Assembly (NCBI GenBank): GCA_946481275.1
Contig: CAMLMV010000023.1
Coordinates: 37,690-101,689, forward strand
DNA: 64,000 nt
Direction of reading: 5' to 3'
Origin: an uncultured Massilia sp.
Lineage (GTDB): Bacteria > Pseudomonadota > Gammaproteobacteria > Burkholderiales > Burkholderiaceae
Below, in pieces: positions 34,789 through 43,853 of the stretch. How positions within the stretch are numbered: the first letter of the stretch is position 1; the number at the start of each line of letters is the position of its first letter. The position numbers and the translations under genes are program-made. The notes under the pieces are model-generated. The model was given only the letters and a program-made list of their open reading frames with translations, had not been told where the DNA came from and ran no database searches.

Positions 34789-36207
34789 ATGGCATCGAAC
34801 GCGATCACCGCCCCCACCTACGACCCGACCAGCACCGCCAAGGCGCTGGCCGACAAGTACATCTCGGGTGTGCAGACCCAGCTGACCAACCAGACCAAGG
34901 CGGCTTCCGATACGGCCAAGGCCCTGTCGTCCCTCAGCGCCGCGATCTCGACGTTCCAGACGTCGCTGTCCAGCCTGGCCGGTCTCGGCAAGTCGGTGCT
35001 GGCCCAGAGCGCCACCCTGTCCGACACGACGGTCGGCACGGCCACCGCCGACGCGACCGCGCCGGCCGGCACCTACAGCCTGTTCGTGGAACAGGTCGCG
35101 ACCGCCAGCCAGGTCTCGTACAACAGCCTCGCCGACGGCGCGGCGCTCGGCGGCACGCTGACCATCAACCTGGCCGACGAAGGTGCGGGCACGAACACGG
35201 CCAACTTCGACGTCAATCTGGACGCCGCCGCCGACACGGACCATGACAACAAGCTGAGCGTGCGCGAGATCGCCGCCGCCATCAACGGCGCCAGCGGCAA
35301 CACGGGCATGGTCTCGGCCGGCGTCGTCACGGTCGGCGGTAACCCTCGTCTCGTGCTGACGTCGAAGAACACCGGCGTGGCCAACACCGTCTCGATCGAC
35401 GGCTCGCTGGCCACCGATGCCGGACTGCAGGCCGGCTTCGCGGCACGCACGACCGTCGCGAACGCGCAGGATGCCATCGTCTGGCTCGGCGATCCCGCGG
35501 ACCCGTCCGCCACGAAGATCCAGCAGGCGTCGAACACGTTCACCAACATCGACGGCGTGTCGTTCACCGCGACCAAGGCCCAGGCGCCCGGCGCGTCGCC
35601 TTTCACGGTGACGGTCGGCAGCGACACGAGCGGCACCGCGAAGAACGTGCAGGCCTTCCTCGACGCCTTCAACAAGCTCAAGAGTGCGCTCGACGGGCTG
35701 GTGTCGCTCGGCGATCCCACGAACAGCGTCGCCGCCGGCGCGTTCGCCAACGATTCGGGCGTCGTCGCGCTGCGCAACCGCATCAGCGACCTGCTGCGTC
35801 CGAACGGCACCCTGTCGCTGGCCAGCTACGGCGTCGTCGCCAACCGCGACGGCACTCTCACCCTGGACTCGGCGCGCCTGCAGAAGCAGCTGGCCGTCAA
35901 TCCGACCGGCCTCGACACGCTGTTCGGTTCGGCCAGCGCGTCGGCCCCGAGCGGCGTGGCCGGCTCGCTGAACACGTACCTGAACCAGTGGAGCAACACG
36001 ACCAACGGCCAGATCAAGAAGCGCAGCGACGCCAACACCACGCTGCAGACGACGCTGACCGACCGCCAGGCGGACCTCGACACGAAGTACGACTCCGCGT
36101 ACCAGCGCTACCTGCGGCAGTACACGGCCCTGCAGACCCTGCAGTCGACCATGCAAAACAATTCTTCGATGTTCAGCGCGCTGTTCACCAGCGACTCATC
36201 CAACTGA
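34789..36207 (+). CDS. fliD: filament cap protein FliD (LafB-like)
   Basis: A 472-residue cap (HAP2) that directs flagellin folding at the tip. The start MASNAITAPTYDPTSTAKAL at 34789 has AGGAG upstream. The N-terminal helical part (5-70), the flagellin_IN-type insert near 250-290 (FTNIDGVSFTATKAQ) and the C-terminal FliD region (350-470, LRNRISDLLRPNG, YQRYLRQYTALQTLQSTM) are seen. It opens the run fliD-S-T-K-L-A-motA-motB, the same order as lafBCDEFSTU in lateral systems. Confidence 0.93.
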   Translation: MASNAITAPTYDPTSTAKALADKYISGVQTQLTNQTKAASDTAKALSSLSAAISTFQTSLSSLAGLGKSVLAQSATLSDTTVGTATADATAPAGTYSLFVEQVATASQVSYNSLADGAALGGTLTINLADEGAGTNTANFDVNLDAAADTDHDNKLSVREIAAAINGASGNTGMVSAGVVTVGGNPRLVLTSKNTGVANTVSIDGSLATDAGLQAGFAARTTVANAQDAIVWLGDPADPSATKIQQASNTFTNIDGVSFTATKAQAPGASPFTVTVGSDTSGTAKNVQAFLDAFNKLKSALDGLVSLGDPTNSVAAGAFANDSGVVALRNRISDLLRPNGTLSLASYGVVANRDGTLTLDSARLQKQLAVNPTGLDTLFGSASASAPSGVAGSLNTYLNQWSNTTNGQIKKRSDANTTLQTTLTDRQADLDTKYDSAYQRYLRQYTALQTLQSTMQNNSSMFSALFTSDSSN

Positions 36208-36217
36208 GAGATTCGAG

Positions 36218-36607
36218 ATGTCTTATACCGAAGCCTACAGCAGCTATCACGCCACCAGCCTGGACGCGCAAACGTCGCGCGCCTCGCCGATCGAACTCGT
36301 GCTGGTGCTGACCGACGGCCTGCTCGACGAACTGGCGCGCGCCCGCGCCCACATCGTGGCCAAGCGCTACGAGCAGCGCGCCCACAGCATCAACAAGTGC
36401 GTCGACATCATCAACGGCCTGTCCAGCTCCCTCGATTTCGAGACCGGCGGCCAGGTCGTCGCCAACCTCGCCAACCTGTACGACTTCTGCGTCACGCACC
36501 TGCATGGCGCCGGCATCAAGCAGGACCCGGCGATGGTCGACGAGGTCGTGCGCGTCATGACCACCATCCGCCAGGGCTGGGCCGGCGTACAGGCGCGCAA
36601 TGGCTGA
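36218..36607 (+). CDS. fliS: flagellin chaperone FliS (LafC-like)
   Basis: A 129-residue cytoplasmic chaperone that binds the flagellin C-terminus. YxxY-like SYTEAYSSYH, ASPIELVLVLTDGLLDEL and KCVDIINGLSSSLDFETGG match the family closely. Lies 10 bases after fliD and overlaps fliT by eight. Confidence 0.94.
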   Translation: MSYTEAYSSYHATSLDAQTSRASPIELVLVLTDGLLDELARARAHIVAKRYEQRAHSINKCVDIINGLSSSLDFETGGQVVANLANLYDFCVTHLHGAGIKQDPAMVDEVVRVMTTIRQGWAGVQARNG

Positions 36608-36929
36608 CAAGACCAACCGGCAGGCACGGCTGGCGCACCTGGGGAACAGCCTGCAGGACGCCGCCGCGCGCGAGGACTGGGACCGGCTGGGCGAACAGGC
36701 CCGCGCCCTCTTCCCCGCCTTGCGCACGCTCGCCGCGCAGGGGCCGTGGAATGCCGCGGAACGCGCCGCGCTGGAGCGCGTGCGCGCCCAGCACGACGCG
36801 GCCGCGCAGCACGTGGCCGCCGCCGCGCGCGCGCTCGAACCGCGCCTGGAAGAGATGCGCGCCAACAAAGACGGCTGGATCGCCTACGCGATGCACAGCG
36901 AAACAGAATCAGGCGCAAGCCAGGAATGA
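36600..36929 (+). CDS. fliT: probable FliT-type chaperone (LafD-like)
   Basis: A 109-residue, largely helical, charged protein between fliS and fliK, where FliD chaperone FliT normally sits. Sequence similarity in this family is low, so the call rests on position, size and helical pattern. It overlaps fliS by eight and fliK by four bases. Confidence 0.65.
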   Translation: MADKTNRQARLAHLGNSLQDAAAREDWDRLGEQARALFPALRTLAAQGPWNAAERAALERVRAQHDAAAQHVAAAARALEPRLEEMRANKDGWIAYAMHSETESGASQE

Positions 36930-38089
36930 CCATGATGCTCAATACCGCAACCCCGTCCACCTCGGCCCAGCCGGCCACCCGGCAGGCGAATGCCCCGGCC
37001 GCCGCGCAGGACGCGCCGACCGCGGCGGCACCCGCGCAATCCACGGCCGACGGCGCCGCGCCGGCACCGGGCAAGACGTTTGCCCGCTGGCTCGGCCTGC
37101 AGGACGGCGCGGGCGCACAGGCGCTGGAGGCCACCGTGCCGGCGGATCCGGCGACGGACGCCGCCGCCGCGCAAGCGAGCGCCGCGACCGCCGCTGCGAC
37201 CGACACGGCGCCGGCTGACGATACCCAGGCCGCCGCCACGCCGGACAACCCGCTGCTGGCCGCGATGACGATGCCGCTGATGCCGCTGTCGCCGCAACAG
37301 GTCACCCAGGCCGTGCAGGCTGCCCAGGGCGGCACGCACGCCGGCACGGACGATGCCGGCAAGGCCGAACCGCAAGCCCAGCCGCTTGCGGTCTCCGGCC
37401 AGGATGCCCGCCGCGCACCGGTCGCCCTGCCCCAGGCCGTGCTCGCGCAGACGGCCCAGCAGGATGCGACGGCCGCCAACGTGCGCCTGGCCGTCCAGGG
37501 CAACGCCGCCAACGGCAACGCCGGCACCGGCGGCCAGGACGCCACTGCGGACGGGTCGGGTGCGCAGGGCACCCAACCCGGCACGGCCACCGCGGCCGCG
37601 CCGGTAGCGGGCGCCGTGACCTTGCCGTCGGCCCAGCCGGCCGCCGACACCGTCAAGCTGGCGGGCCCGCCGACCGCATGGCGCCAGAGTCTGCAGGAAA
37701 CGCTGGGCGACCGGCTGAACGTCCATGTCGCCAACAACGTGCAGCAGGCCACGATCAGCATCGAGCCGCCCCAGCTGGGCCGCATCGACATCGCGATCCG
37801 CCACAGCAACGGCACGCTGGAAGTGAACATCTCGGCCACCAACGGCGACGTGCTGCGCCAGCTGCAGACCGTCAGCGACAACCTGCGCAACGACCTGTCG
37901 CAGCGCCAGTACACCGAGGTCGCCGTCACGGTGACCCCGGCACCCAGGAACAATGCGGCGCCGTTCGGCGACCCGCAACAGCAGGGCCGCGGCCGCCAGC
38001 AGGGCCGTGACCAGGACAACGAGCCCGGCCGCGGTCTGGCCGAGGCCGGCAACCCCGCGTCCGTGTTCAATCTCGGCCGCGACTCGTAA
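36926..38089 (+). CDS. fliK: hook-length control protein FliK (LafE-like)
   Basis: A 387-residue molecular ruler. The first 240 residues are a low-complexity Ala/Pro/Gln/Asp stretch, as usual for the exported ruler part. The C-terminal Flg_hook domain (about 255-340: RLNVHVANNVQQATISIEP, PQLGRIDIAIRHSNGTLEV) triggers the FlhB switch. The start at 36926 forms an ATGA overlap with fliT, but AGGA lies six bases ahead of the ATG at 36932, which may be the true start. The tail is rich in Arg, Gln and Gly. Confidence 0.9.
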   Translation: MTMMLNTATPSTSAQPATRQANAPAAAQDAPTAAAPAQSTADGAAPAPGKTFARWLGLQDGAGAQALEATVPADPATDAAAAQASAATAAATDTAPADDTQAAATPDNPLLAAMTMPLMPLSPQQVTQAVQAAQGGTHAGTDDAGKAEPQAQPLAVSGQDARRAPVALPQAVLAQTAQQDATAANVRLAVQGNAANGNAGTGGQDATADGSGAQGTQPGTATAAAPVAGAVTLPSAQPAADTVKLAGPPTAWRQSLQETLGDRLNVHVANNVQQATISIEPPQLGRIDIAIRHSNGTLEVNISATNGDVLRQLQTVSDNLRNDLSQRQYTEVAVTVTPAPRNNAAPFGDPQQQGRGRQQGRDQDNEPGRGLAEAGNPASVFNLGRDS

Positions 38090-38128
38090 GCAGACGAATT
38101 GAGAGCGCCTTCGGGTGCGAGTACCAAC

Positions 38129-38599
38129 ATGAGCAAAATGAAAATGATTATTGCCATCGCCGGCGCCGTGATCGTGAGCGCGGCCGGTGCGGGTGGCGCG
38201 GTCTGGTGGTTCATGCCCAAGCCCGCGGCGGCCGCCGGCGCGGCGAAAAAGGCGGAAGCGGAAAAGGCCAGGGAAGCCAGGCCCCTCAAATACGTGACGC
38301 TGGACAAGGTCATCGTGATGCTGCGCCGCGGCCCGGAGGACAGCGACACGCATTACCTGTCGACCGACCTCGTGCTGTCGACGGAAGTGTCGAAAGAAAA
38401 GGAAACGAAGGAAAACCTGCCGCTGCTGCGCAGCCTGGCGGTGCGTACCCTGTCGGCCTACACGATGAAGGAAGCGGCCGGCATGACGGTGGAACAGTAC
38501 GCAGAAGAACTGAACAAATCCTTCGACGCCAATTATGAGCACGAGCACACGGAAAAACCGTTCGTGCAAGTCATGATCGGCAAGCTGATCATCGAATAA
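38129..38599 (+). CDS. fliL: flagellar basal body-associated protein FliL (LafF-like)
   Basis: A 156-residue single-span protein that strengthens the stator units. A short cytoplasmic start (MSKMKM), a membrane helix (about 6-28, with GAVIVSAAGAGGAVWW), a charged linker and a periplasmic SPFH-like domain ending VQVMIGKLIIE. I chose the ATG at 38129; the frame extends to a TTG at 38099 without benefit. It sits 40 bases after fliK. Confidence 0.92.
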   Translation: MSKMKMIIAIAGAVIVSAAGAGGAVWWFMPKPAAAAGAAKKAEAEKAREARPLKYVTLDKVIVMLRRGPEDSDTHYLSTDLVLSTEVSKEKETKENLPLLRSLAVRTLSAYTMKEAAGMTVEQYAEELNKSFDANYEHEHTEKPFVQVMIGKLIIE

Positions 38600-38613
38600 C
38601 CATCGGGGACAAC

Positions 38614-39354
38614 GTGGGTTACATGACCGACTACGCCGACAGCTACGCCAGCAGCGAATACGCCGACGCCGCCATCCATGCGGCCATGAGCGCGGCCGAA
38701 GAGCAGAAACACCTCGTCGCCTACGCGCCGCTGGTCAAGCGCATCGCACGCCAGCTCACGTCGCAGGTGTCGGGCGCGATGGGGCGCGAGGACATGGAGC
38801 AGATCGGGCTGATGGGCCTGCTCGAGGCGCTGCGCCGCTACGGCACCCCGGACACCGGCTTCGCCAGCTACGCGTCGCTGCGCGTGCGCGGCGCCATCCT
38901 CGACGAGCTGCGGCGCCAGGACTGGCGCCCGCGCGCCGTGCGCCAGGACAGCCACAAGATGCGCGACGCCGTGCGCGCCCTCACCCGCAGGCTCGGCCGC
39001 GAGCCGAACGACAAGGAAGCGGCGGACGCGCTCGGCATCAGCCAGGAAGACTGGCGCCAGTTCCTGCTCGACGACGTCGCCGAGGAGCTGCTCAGCTTCG
39101 ACGACGTGCTGCAGGAAGCGACCGAGCGCGCCCACAACGCCCCGGGTCCGGAAGAACAGTTCATGGTGCGCCGCAGCCTGGAACAGGCCCTGGGCGCCCT
39201 GAACGAACGCGAGCAGCGCGTGATCCAGATGATTTATGAATTCGAGCTCAGCTACAAGGAAATCGCGGCCGTGCTCGACCTGTCCGACGCCCGCGTCTGC
39301 CAGCTCAACAAGAGTGCGCTGGCCAAGATGAAAGCGGCGCTGGCCCAGGCCTGA
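38614..39354 (+). CDS. fliA: flagellar sigma factor FliA (sigma-28, LafS-like)
   Basis: A 246-residue group-3 sigma factor that directs late flagellar genes such as flagellin. Region 2 (REDMEQIGLMGLLEALRRYG), the FliA signature (LRVRGAILDELRRQDW), region 3 and region 4 (EREQRVIQMIYEFELSYKEI, then LDLSDARVCQLNKSAL) are complete. The start is GTG at 38614 with GGGGA five bases upstream; the ATG at 38623 is too far from it. The cognate anti-sigma gene flgM lies 1.9 kb downstream, so the checkpoint is self-contained here. Confidence 0.96.
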   Translation: MGYMTDYADSYASSEYADAAIHAAMSAAEEQKHLVAYAPLVKRIARQLTSQVSGAMGREDMEQIGLMGLLEALRRYGTPDTGFASYASLRVRGAILDELRRQDWRPRAVRQDSHKMRDAVRALTRRLGREPNDKEAADALGISQEDWRQFLLDDVAEELLSFDDVLQEATERAHNAPGPEEQFMVRRSLEQALGALNEREQRVIQMIYEFELSYKEIAAVLDLSDARVCQLNKSALAKMKAALAQA

Positions 39355-39383
39355 ACGACCAGACAAGAAAGGTAATAACAATC

Positions 39384-40271
39384 ATGCAAATCCTTGGCAT
39401 CCTCATCGTGCTTGGCGCGGTATTCGGCGGCTACATGATGATGGGCGGCAGTGCCGGCGCCATCTGGCAGCCCAACGAGCTGATCGTCATCTGCGGCGCC
39501 GCACTCGGCGCCCTGGTCCTCGCCAATCCGAAACACGTGCTGGTCGAGCTGGTCGGCCAGATGAAGAAGATCGCCGGCAAGCACAAGCACGACTCCGAGT
39601 TCCAGCGCCAGCTCCTGCTGCTGATGTACGAACTGCTGCAGACCGCGGCCGGCGGCCTGAAGGCGCTCGACGCCCACGTCGAGGCGCCGAAGGACAGCCC
39701 GATGTTCCAGCGCTATCCGCTGATCCTGGAAGAGCCGAAGCTGCTGGCATTCATCGTCGACAACTTCCGCCTGATGGCCATGGGCAAGATCAACGCCCAC
39801 GAGCTGGAAGGCGTGCTCGAGCAGGAACTCGAAGCCATCCACGAAGAACTGACCCAGCCGTCCAAGTCGCTGCACAAGGTGGCCGAGGCGATGCCGGGCT
39901 TCGGCATCCTGGCCGCCGTGCTGGGCATCGTGATCACGATGAACTCCGTCGGCGAAGGCGCCGACACGGCCGAGATCGCGGAACACATCGGCGCCGCGAT
40001 GGTCGGTACGTTCATCGGTATCTTCTTCTGCTACGGCGTGCTCGACCCGATCTCCGGCATGATGAAGCAGCTCGTCAATTCCGAAGCGTCGACGATGGAA
40101 ACCGTGAAGGTCGTGCTGTGCACCCACGTGGCCGGCAAGCCGCCCCTGCTGGCGATCGACGCGGGCCGCCGCCTGATCCAGCTGAACACCAAGCCCAGCT
40201 TCGCCCAGCTCGAAGCGTGGATCAACGCGATGTCCGACGGCGAGGATGCCGGCGCCAAGCGCAAGGCTTGA
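39384..40271 (+). CDS. motA: flagellar stator protein MotA (LafT-like)
   Basis: A 295-residue stator subunit with four membrane segments (about 2-22, 32-50, 170-190, 202-222). Cytoplasmic loop LLLLMYELLQTAAGGLKALD, and the conserved AEAMPGFGILAAVLG with the key Pro in helix 3. Length and pattern fit proton-driven MotA. AAAGG precedes the ATG. Followed by motB after 18 bases. Confidence 0.95.
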   Translation: MQILGILIVLGAVFGGYMMMGGSAGAIWQPNELIVICGAALGALVLANPKHVLVELVGQMKKIAGKHKHDSEFQRQLLLLMYELLQTAAGGLKALDAHVEAPKDSPMFQRYPLILEEPKLLAFIVDNFRLMAMGKINAHELEGVLEQELEAIHEELTQPSKSLHKVAEAMPGFGILAAVLGIVITMNSVGEGADTAEIAEHIGAAMVGTFIGIFFCYGVLDPISGMMKQLVNSEASTMETVKVVLCTHVAGKPPLLAIDAGRRLIQLNTKPSFAQLEAWINAMSDGEDAGAKRKA

Positions 40272-40289
40272 CCGGATCTGGAGTCATAA

Positions 40290-41258
40290 GTGCAAGCAAC
40301 GAAAAAAGGCGCCGACAAGCACCACGAAGCCACCATCGTCAAACGTGGCGGCGGCAAGCATCACGACGACGAACACGGCGGCGCGTGGAAAGTCGCCTTC
40401 GCCGACTTCTGCATGGCGCTGATGGCGCTGTTCCTCGTGCTGTGGCTGATCGCCGCGCGCGAAGCCCAGCAGGTCAAGAACCAGGTGCGCGACAACACAG
40501 CCAGCGGCCTGATCGAAGGCTCGGGCGGCAAGCCGGAAATCAAGTCGAGCCCGGCCGGCAGCCTGATCGAACGCTTCCAGCTCCCCAAGAGCAACGGCGG
40601 CGCCGAAGGCCCGGCCGCCGGCGCCAGGGCGAATACCGATACGGTCCGCACGAAGTACGAATCGCCGTCCGAACTGGCCGCGCTGGCGCATCAGCTCCAG
40701 CAGATGAGCGCGGACGCCGGCCTCGCGTCGAACCTTGCCACCGTGATCACGCCGGACGGCCTGCGCGTGATGTTGCACGACACCGACCGCCAGGGCATGT
40801 TCGTACGCGGCAGCCCGCTGCCGACCGCCAAATTCGCAAAACTGTTGCGTGCGATGGCACCGCTGTTCGAAAAAATGGAAAATCAGATGTTGATCGTAGG
40901 CCATACGGATTCCTTGCAGTACACTAGGGCCGGACCGACCAGCTATTCCAACTGGAGCCTGTCGGTCAACCGCGCTCTGGCTGCGCGGTCCGAACTGCTC
41001 ATCGGCGGCATGCGGAGCGAAAGCATCCTGCAACTGGTCGGCATGGCCGACCGCGCCCCGATCGATGCAGATCATCCGGATGCTTCGGCCAACCGCCGTA
41101 TCGAACTGTTGATCCTGACCAGCAAACAAGCCGCCGCGATCAAGACCATGTTCGGCACCCCTGCGGATACCGAAGCCCTGACCTCCGACGCGTCCACGTC
41201 CAGGACGGACGACGCAGCGCTCAAGGACCTGCGCAGCCAGATGGTAAAGAAACCATGA
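40290..41258 (+). CDS. motB: flagellar stator protein MotB (LafU-like)
   Basis: A 322-residue stator subunit. One membrane helix (about 35-56) carries the ion-binding Asp39 in WKVAFADFCMALMALF. The C-terminal OmpA-like domain (about 190-280, LIVGHTDSLQY, NRALAARSELL, ANRRIELLIL) anchors it to peptidoglycan. It starts with GTG at 40290, supported by GGAG six bases upstream. The helix lacks features of sodium-type PomB, so proton use is likely (inference). Confidence 0.95.
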   Translation: MQATKKGADKHHEATIVKRGGGKHHDDEHGGAWKVAFADFCMALMALFLVLWLIAAREAQQVKNQVRDNTASGLIEGSGGKPEIKSSPAGSLIERFQLPKSNGGAEGPAAGARANTDTVRTKYESPSELAALAHQLQQMSADAGLASNLATVITPDGLRVMLHDTDRQGMFVRGSPLPTAKFAKLLRAMAPLFEKMENQMLIVGHTDSLQYTRAGPTSYSNWSLSVNRALAARSELLIGGMRSESILQLVGMADRAPIDADHPDASANRRIELLILTSKQAAAIKTMFGTPADTEALTSDASTSRTDDAALKDLRSQMVKKP

Positions 41259-41287
41259 CGATTCAATCGAAAACCCGAGGAACACGC

Positions 41288-41566
41288 ATGAAGATTTCCA
41301 GTGCCTCTTCGCCTTCCGTCTCGATCGCCCCGCAGGTGGGCGGCGCCGCCGCCGCGCCGGCAGCGGCCCCGGTGAGTGCCCCCGCGGGCACCGATGCGCT
41401 CGAATCCGCCGTGCTGCAGCCGGCGCAGAAGGCGCTTGGCGCCCTGCCCGACTTCGACGCGGCCCGCGTGGCCGAGCTGCGCGACGCGCTGGCCAAGGGC
41501 GAGCTGCCGTTCGACGCGGGCCGCCTGGCCGGCCTGATCCAGCGCTTCCACGGCAGCAAGGCTTGA
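41288..41566 (+). CDS. flgM: anti-sigma-28 factor FlgM
   Basis: A 92-residue protein that holds FliA until the hook is complete and is then exported. The start at 41288 (MKISSASSPS) has GAGGA five bases upstream. The last 35 residues (FDAARVAELRDALAKGELPF, then DAGRLAGLIQRFH) match the sigma-binding helices; the middle is a disordered Ala/Pro stretch, as expected. Confidence 0.9.
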   Translation: MKISSASSPSVSIAPQVGGAAAAPAAAPVSAPAGTDALESAVLQPAQKALGALPDFDAARVAELRDALAKGELPFDAGRLAGLIQRFHGSKA

Positions 41567-41570
41567 TCCC

Positions 41571-41999
41571 ATGAGCCGCATGACCCGCGACCAGGCCGTC
41601 GCGCGCCTGCTGGACGGCATTGCCGCCGACATGGCCGCCTGCGGCACGATCCGCGACCTGCTGGAGCGCCAGTTCCAGGCCGCCATGCGCCACCGCGGCA
41701 CGGAGCTCGCGACGCTGGCCGAAGCACTCACGCCCGAACTGGACGCGATGGAACAGCGCCGCCAGCAGCGCGTACAACTCGTGCGCGCCCTGCTGGGCCC
41801 GCAAGCCACGATGGACGACCTGCTCGGCGGCCTGCCGGCGCCGCAGCGCACGCGCGGCCAGGCCGCCTGGGAACAACTGGAAGCCCTGGTGCGCGACTGC
41901 AAGCAGGCGACGACGCGCAACGGCAACCTGATGGCCGAACAATTTACGATCATGCAACGCCTGCTGCACGGCGAAGACGATACCTATGCGCCACGCTGA
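41571..41999 (+). CDS. flgN: FlgK/FlgL chaperone FlgN
   Basis: A 142-residue helical cytoplasmic chaperone next to flgM, as usual. FlgN-like features: LERQFQAAMRHRGTELATLA and the late AEQFTIMQRLLHG. It overlaps the muramidase gene by 14 bases. Confidence 0.85.
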   Translation: MSRMTRDQAVARLLDGIAADMAACGTIRDLLERQFQAAMRHRGTELATLAEALTPELDAMEQRRQQRVQLVRALLGPQATMDDLLGGLPAPQRTRGQAAWEQLEALVRDCKQATTRNGNLMAEQFTIMQRLLHGEDDTYAPR

Positions 42000-42708
42000 A
42001 TTCACGACGTCGATCCCCTCGTTGACACCGACCGCGGCCACTGCGCCCACCGCGCCCTTGGGCAATGGCGGCGGCAAGTTCGGCGGCATCTTCAACGACG
42101 TGCAGGGCGAAGTCGCCGACTTCATCCAGAACGGCGGCGGCGATTTCATGACGGGCGCACAGCTCAGCGCGGAGGGCCGCATGTGGGCCGCGCGCAGCCA
42201 GGGCGCGACGGCGGCCCTGATGGGTGGCGACGCCGACGCGTCGCCCGACCAGCAGGCTTTCCTGGAAAGCATCGCCCCGTGGGCGAAGGAAGCGGCCGAC
42301 AAGCTGGGCGTGGCACCGGAGCTCGTTTCCGCACACGCCGCACTGGAATCCGGCTGGGGCCAGCGTCCGCTGCGCAATGCGGACGGCAGCTCGTCCCATA
42401 ACCTGTTCGGCATCAAGGCCGGCGCCAGCTGGAAAGGCGATGTCGCCCAATCCGCCACCACGGAATACGTCGGCGGGGCCGCCATCAAGACGAGCGCGAA
42501 GTTCCGCGCCTATCCGGACCAGGCCAGCGCGTTCCGCGATTATGCGCAAATGCTGATCGACAACCCGCGCTTCCGCGGCGCACTCGGCACCGGGAACGAC
42601 GCCCAGGCCTTCGCCGCCGGCCTCGCCAGGGGCGGTTACGCCACCGACCCGGCTTATGCGGCCAAGCTGTCGCGCCTGGCCGGCAAACTGCAAGGCATCA
42701 GCGGCTGA
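41986..42708 (+). CDS. stand-alone flagellar glucosaminidase (FlgJ C-terminal domain type)
   Basis: A 240-residue peptidoglycan hydrolase. Residues 85-235 form the FlgJ-type glucosaminidase domain: AHAALESGWGQRPLRN with the catalytic Glu, HNLFGIKAG, AKFRAYPDQASAFRDYAQML. It has no rod-binding N-domain; that part is a separate gene at 49.58 kb. There is no signal peptide, so it is probably exported by the flagellar apparatus to open the wall for the rod, as in fused FlgJ. Its last bases overlap the convergent flgA gene. Confidence 0.88.
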   Translation: MRHAEFTTSIPSLTPTAATAPTAPLGNGGGKFGGIFNDVQGEVADFIQNGGGDFMTGAQLSAEGRMWAARSQGATAALMGGDADASPDQQAFLESIAPWAKEAADKLGVAPELVSAHAALESGWGQRPLRNADGSSSHNLFGIKAGASWKGDVAQSATTEYVGGAAIKTSAKFRAYPDQASAFRDYAQMLIDNPRFRGALGTGNDAQAFAAGLARGGYATDPAYAAKLSRLAGKLQGISG

Positions 42709-43411
42709 TCGCCATGTCGATGGGCTCAACCGTGCCGGGTCCGGCGACGCGCATGCGCACGACCTGCCCGCTGCCGGCGTTGCGCACGCGCACGACGGCA
42801 CCCTTCCCGCCCGCATCCAATGCCTCTCCGGCCATGCTCACTTCGATGCCTTCGCGCCGCGCGATCATCATGACGGCATCGCCCCGCTTCACCAAAACCG
42901 GGCTGCTGAGCTGGCCGCTGCGCAAAATGTCTCCTGGACGCAACATGCGACGAGACATTTGTCCGACCGCGTCGGCCGGATTACTGACCGGATCGGCAAT
43001 GTTGGAAATATCGCGCCGCTCGATCGTGACTTGTGCATCCGTCAACGCCTCGTTGGCCGCGACGGGGCTCGCTGCGATCGCGACCATGGCCGTCACGCGC
43101 GCGCGGACGACGTACTCGTACCGCCATCCGGGCGTGTCCGGACAGCGCGCCACGAAGCGCATCCTCTGGGGAGAACGGGTTTCGAGCGGTTCCACGGCCA
43201 CTGGCTGGCCGCATGGCGGCGCCGTCCGCGTGGTCACGACGGCGATCTCGAATTGCGGTTCGGTCAAGCCGGACGCGGCCATCTGTCTTTCGAGTTCGGC
43301 ACGGGCGGCTTGCTCGATTTGCATGGGAATCGACGGCGCTGCCGCTTGCGCGAGCGCAGAAAATAACATCAGTGACGAACCAACAAGGGTTGCCTTACAG
43401 AAAGCAATCAT
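42698..43411 (-). CDS. flgA: flagellar P-ring assembly chaperone FlgA
   Basis: A 237-residue periplasmic protein with a signal peptide (cut near ALAQAAAPS) and a C-terminal SAF domain (about 105-235: VAANEALTDAQVTIERRDIS, LRPGDILRSGQL, VKRGDAVMMIARREG, AGEALDAGGKGAVVRVRN). It helps FlgI form the P ring. It is the only gene on the minus strand within the plus-strand half, and its 3' end overlaps the muramidase gene by 11 bases. The start at 43411 gives the signal peptide; upstream TTG at 43450 is less likely. Confidence 0.93.
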   Translation of the reverse strand: MIAFCKATLVGSSLMLFSALAQAAAPSIPMQIEQAARAELERQMAASGLTEPQFEIAVVTTRTAPPCGQPVAVEPLETRSPQRMRFVARCPDTPGWRYEYVVRARVTAMVAIAASPVAANEALTDAQVTIERRDISNIADPVSNPADAVGQMSRRMLRPGDILRSGQLSSPVLVKRGDAVMMIARREGIEVSMAGEALDAGGKGAVVRVRNAGSGQVVRMRVAGPGTVEPIDMAISR

Positions 43412-43483
43412 TAGAGAATAGTGGCTGCGGAAAAATCTGATTCTAACCAATCATCCGAAATTCAACCGACAGGAGTTCCTGAC

Positions 43484-43843
43484 ATGACGATTAATTTCAA
43501 AGACGCACTGGGTGTGCACGCCGACGCGCTGGAATTGCGCGCCGAGCGCACCAAGGTGTTGGCGGCGAATATTGCGAATGAAAGCACGCCCGGCTACACC
43601 GCACGCGACATCGACTTTGGCGCCATGCTGCAGGACCGCATCGACACGGAGAACGGCGCGCTCAGCCTGAGCGACGACCAGCCGCTGTACCGCGTGCCCT
43701 ACCACCCGAGCGCCGACGGCAACACGGTCGAGATCGGCATCGAGCAAGCCGCGTTCGGCCAGAACTCTTCCGATTTCAACACCAGCCTGACCTTCATCAA
43801 CATGCAGTTGCGCGGTCTGGCAAAAGCCATCAACGGTCAATAA
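43484..43843 (+). CDS. flgB: proximal rod protein FlgB
   Basis: A 119-residue rod subunit. AGGAG lies eight bases before the ATG at 43484. LRAERTKVLAANIANESTPGYTARD is the classic N-terminal rod motif. First gene of flgBCDEFGHIJKL, divergent from flgA across 72 bp that must hold both promoters. Confidence 0.95.
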   Translation: MTINFKDALGVHADALELRAERTKVLAANIANESTPGYTARDIDFGAMLQDRIDTENGALSLSDDQPLYRVPYHPSADGNTVEIGIEQAAFGQNSSDFNTSLTFINMQLRGLAKAINGQ

Positions 43844-43853
43844 CAGGTCAACA

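Noticed and set aside
36367..38349. Long minus-strand frames over fliT, fliK and fliL
   Set aside because: Mirror frames of low-complexity Ala/Pro codons in fliK; no ribosome site or family signal.
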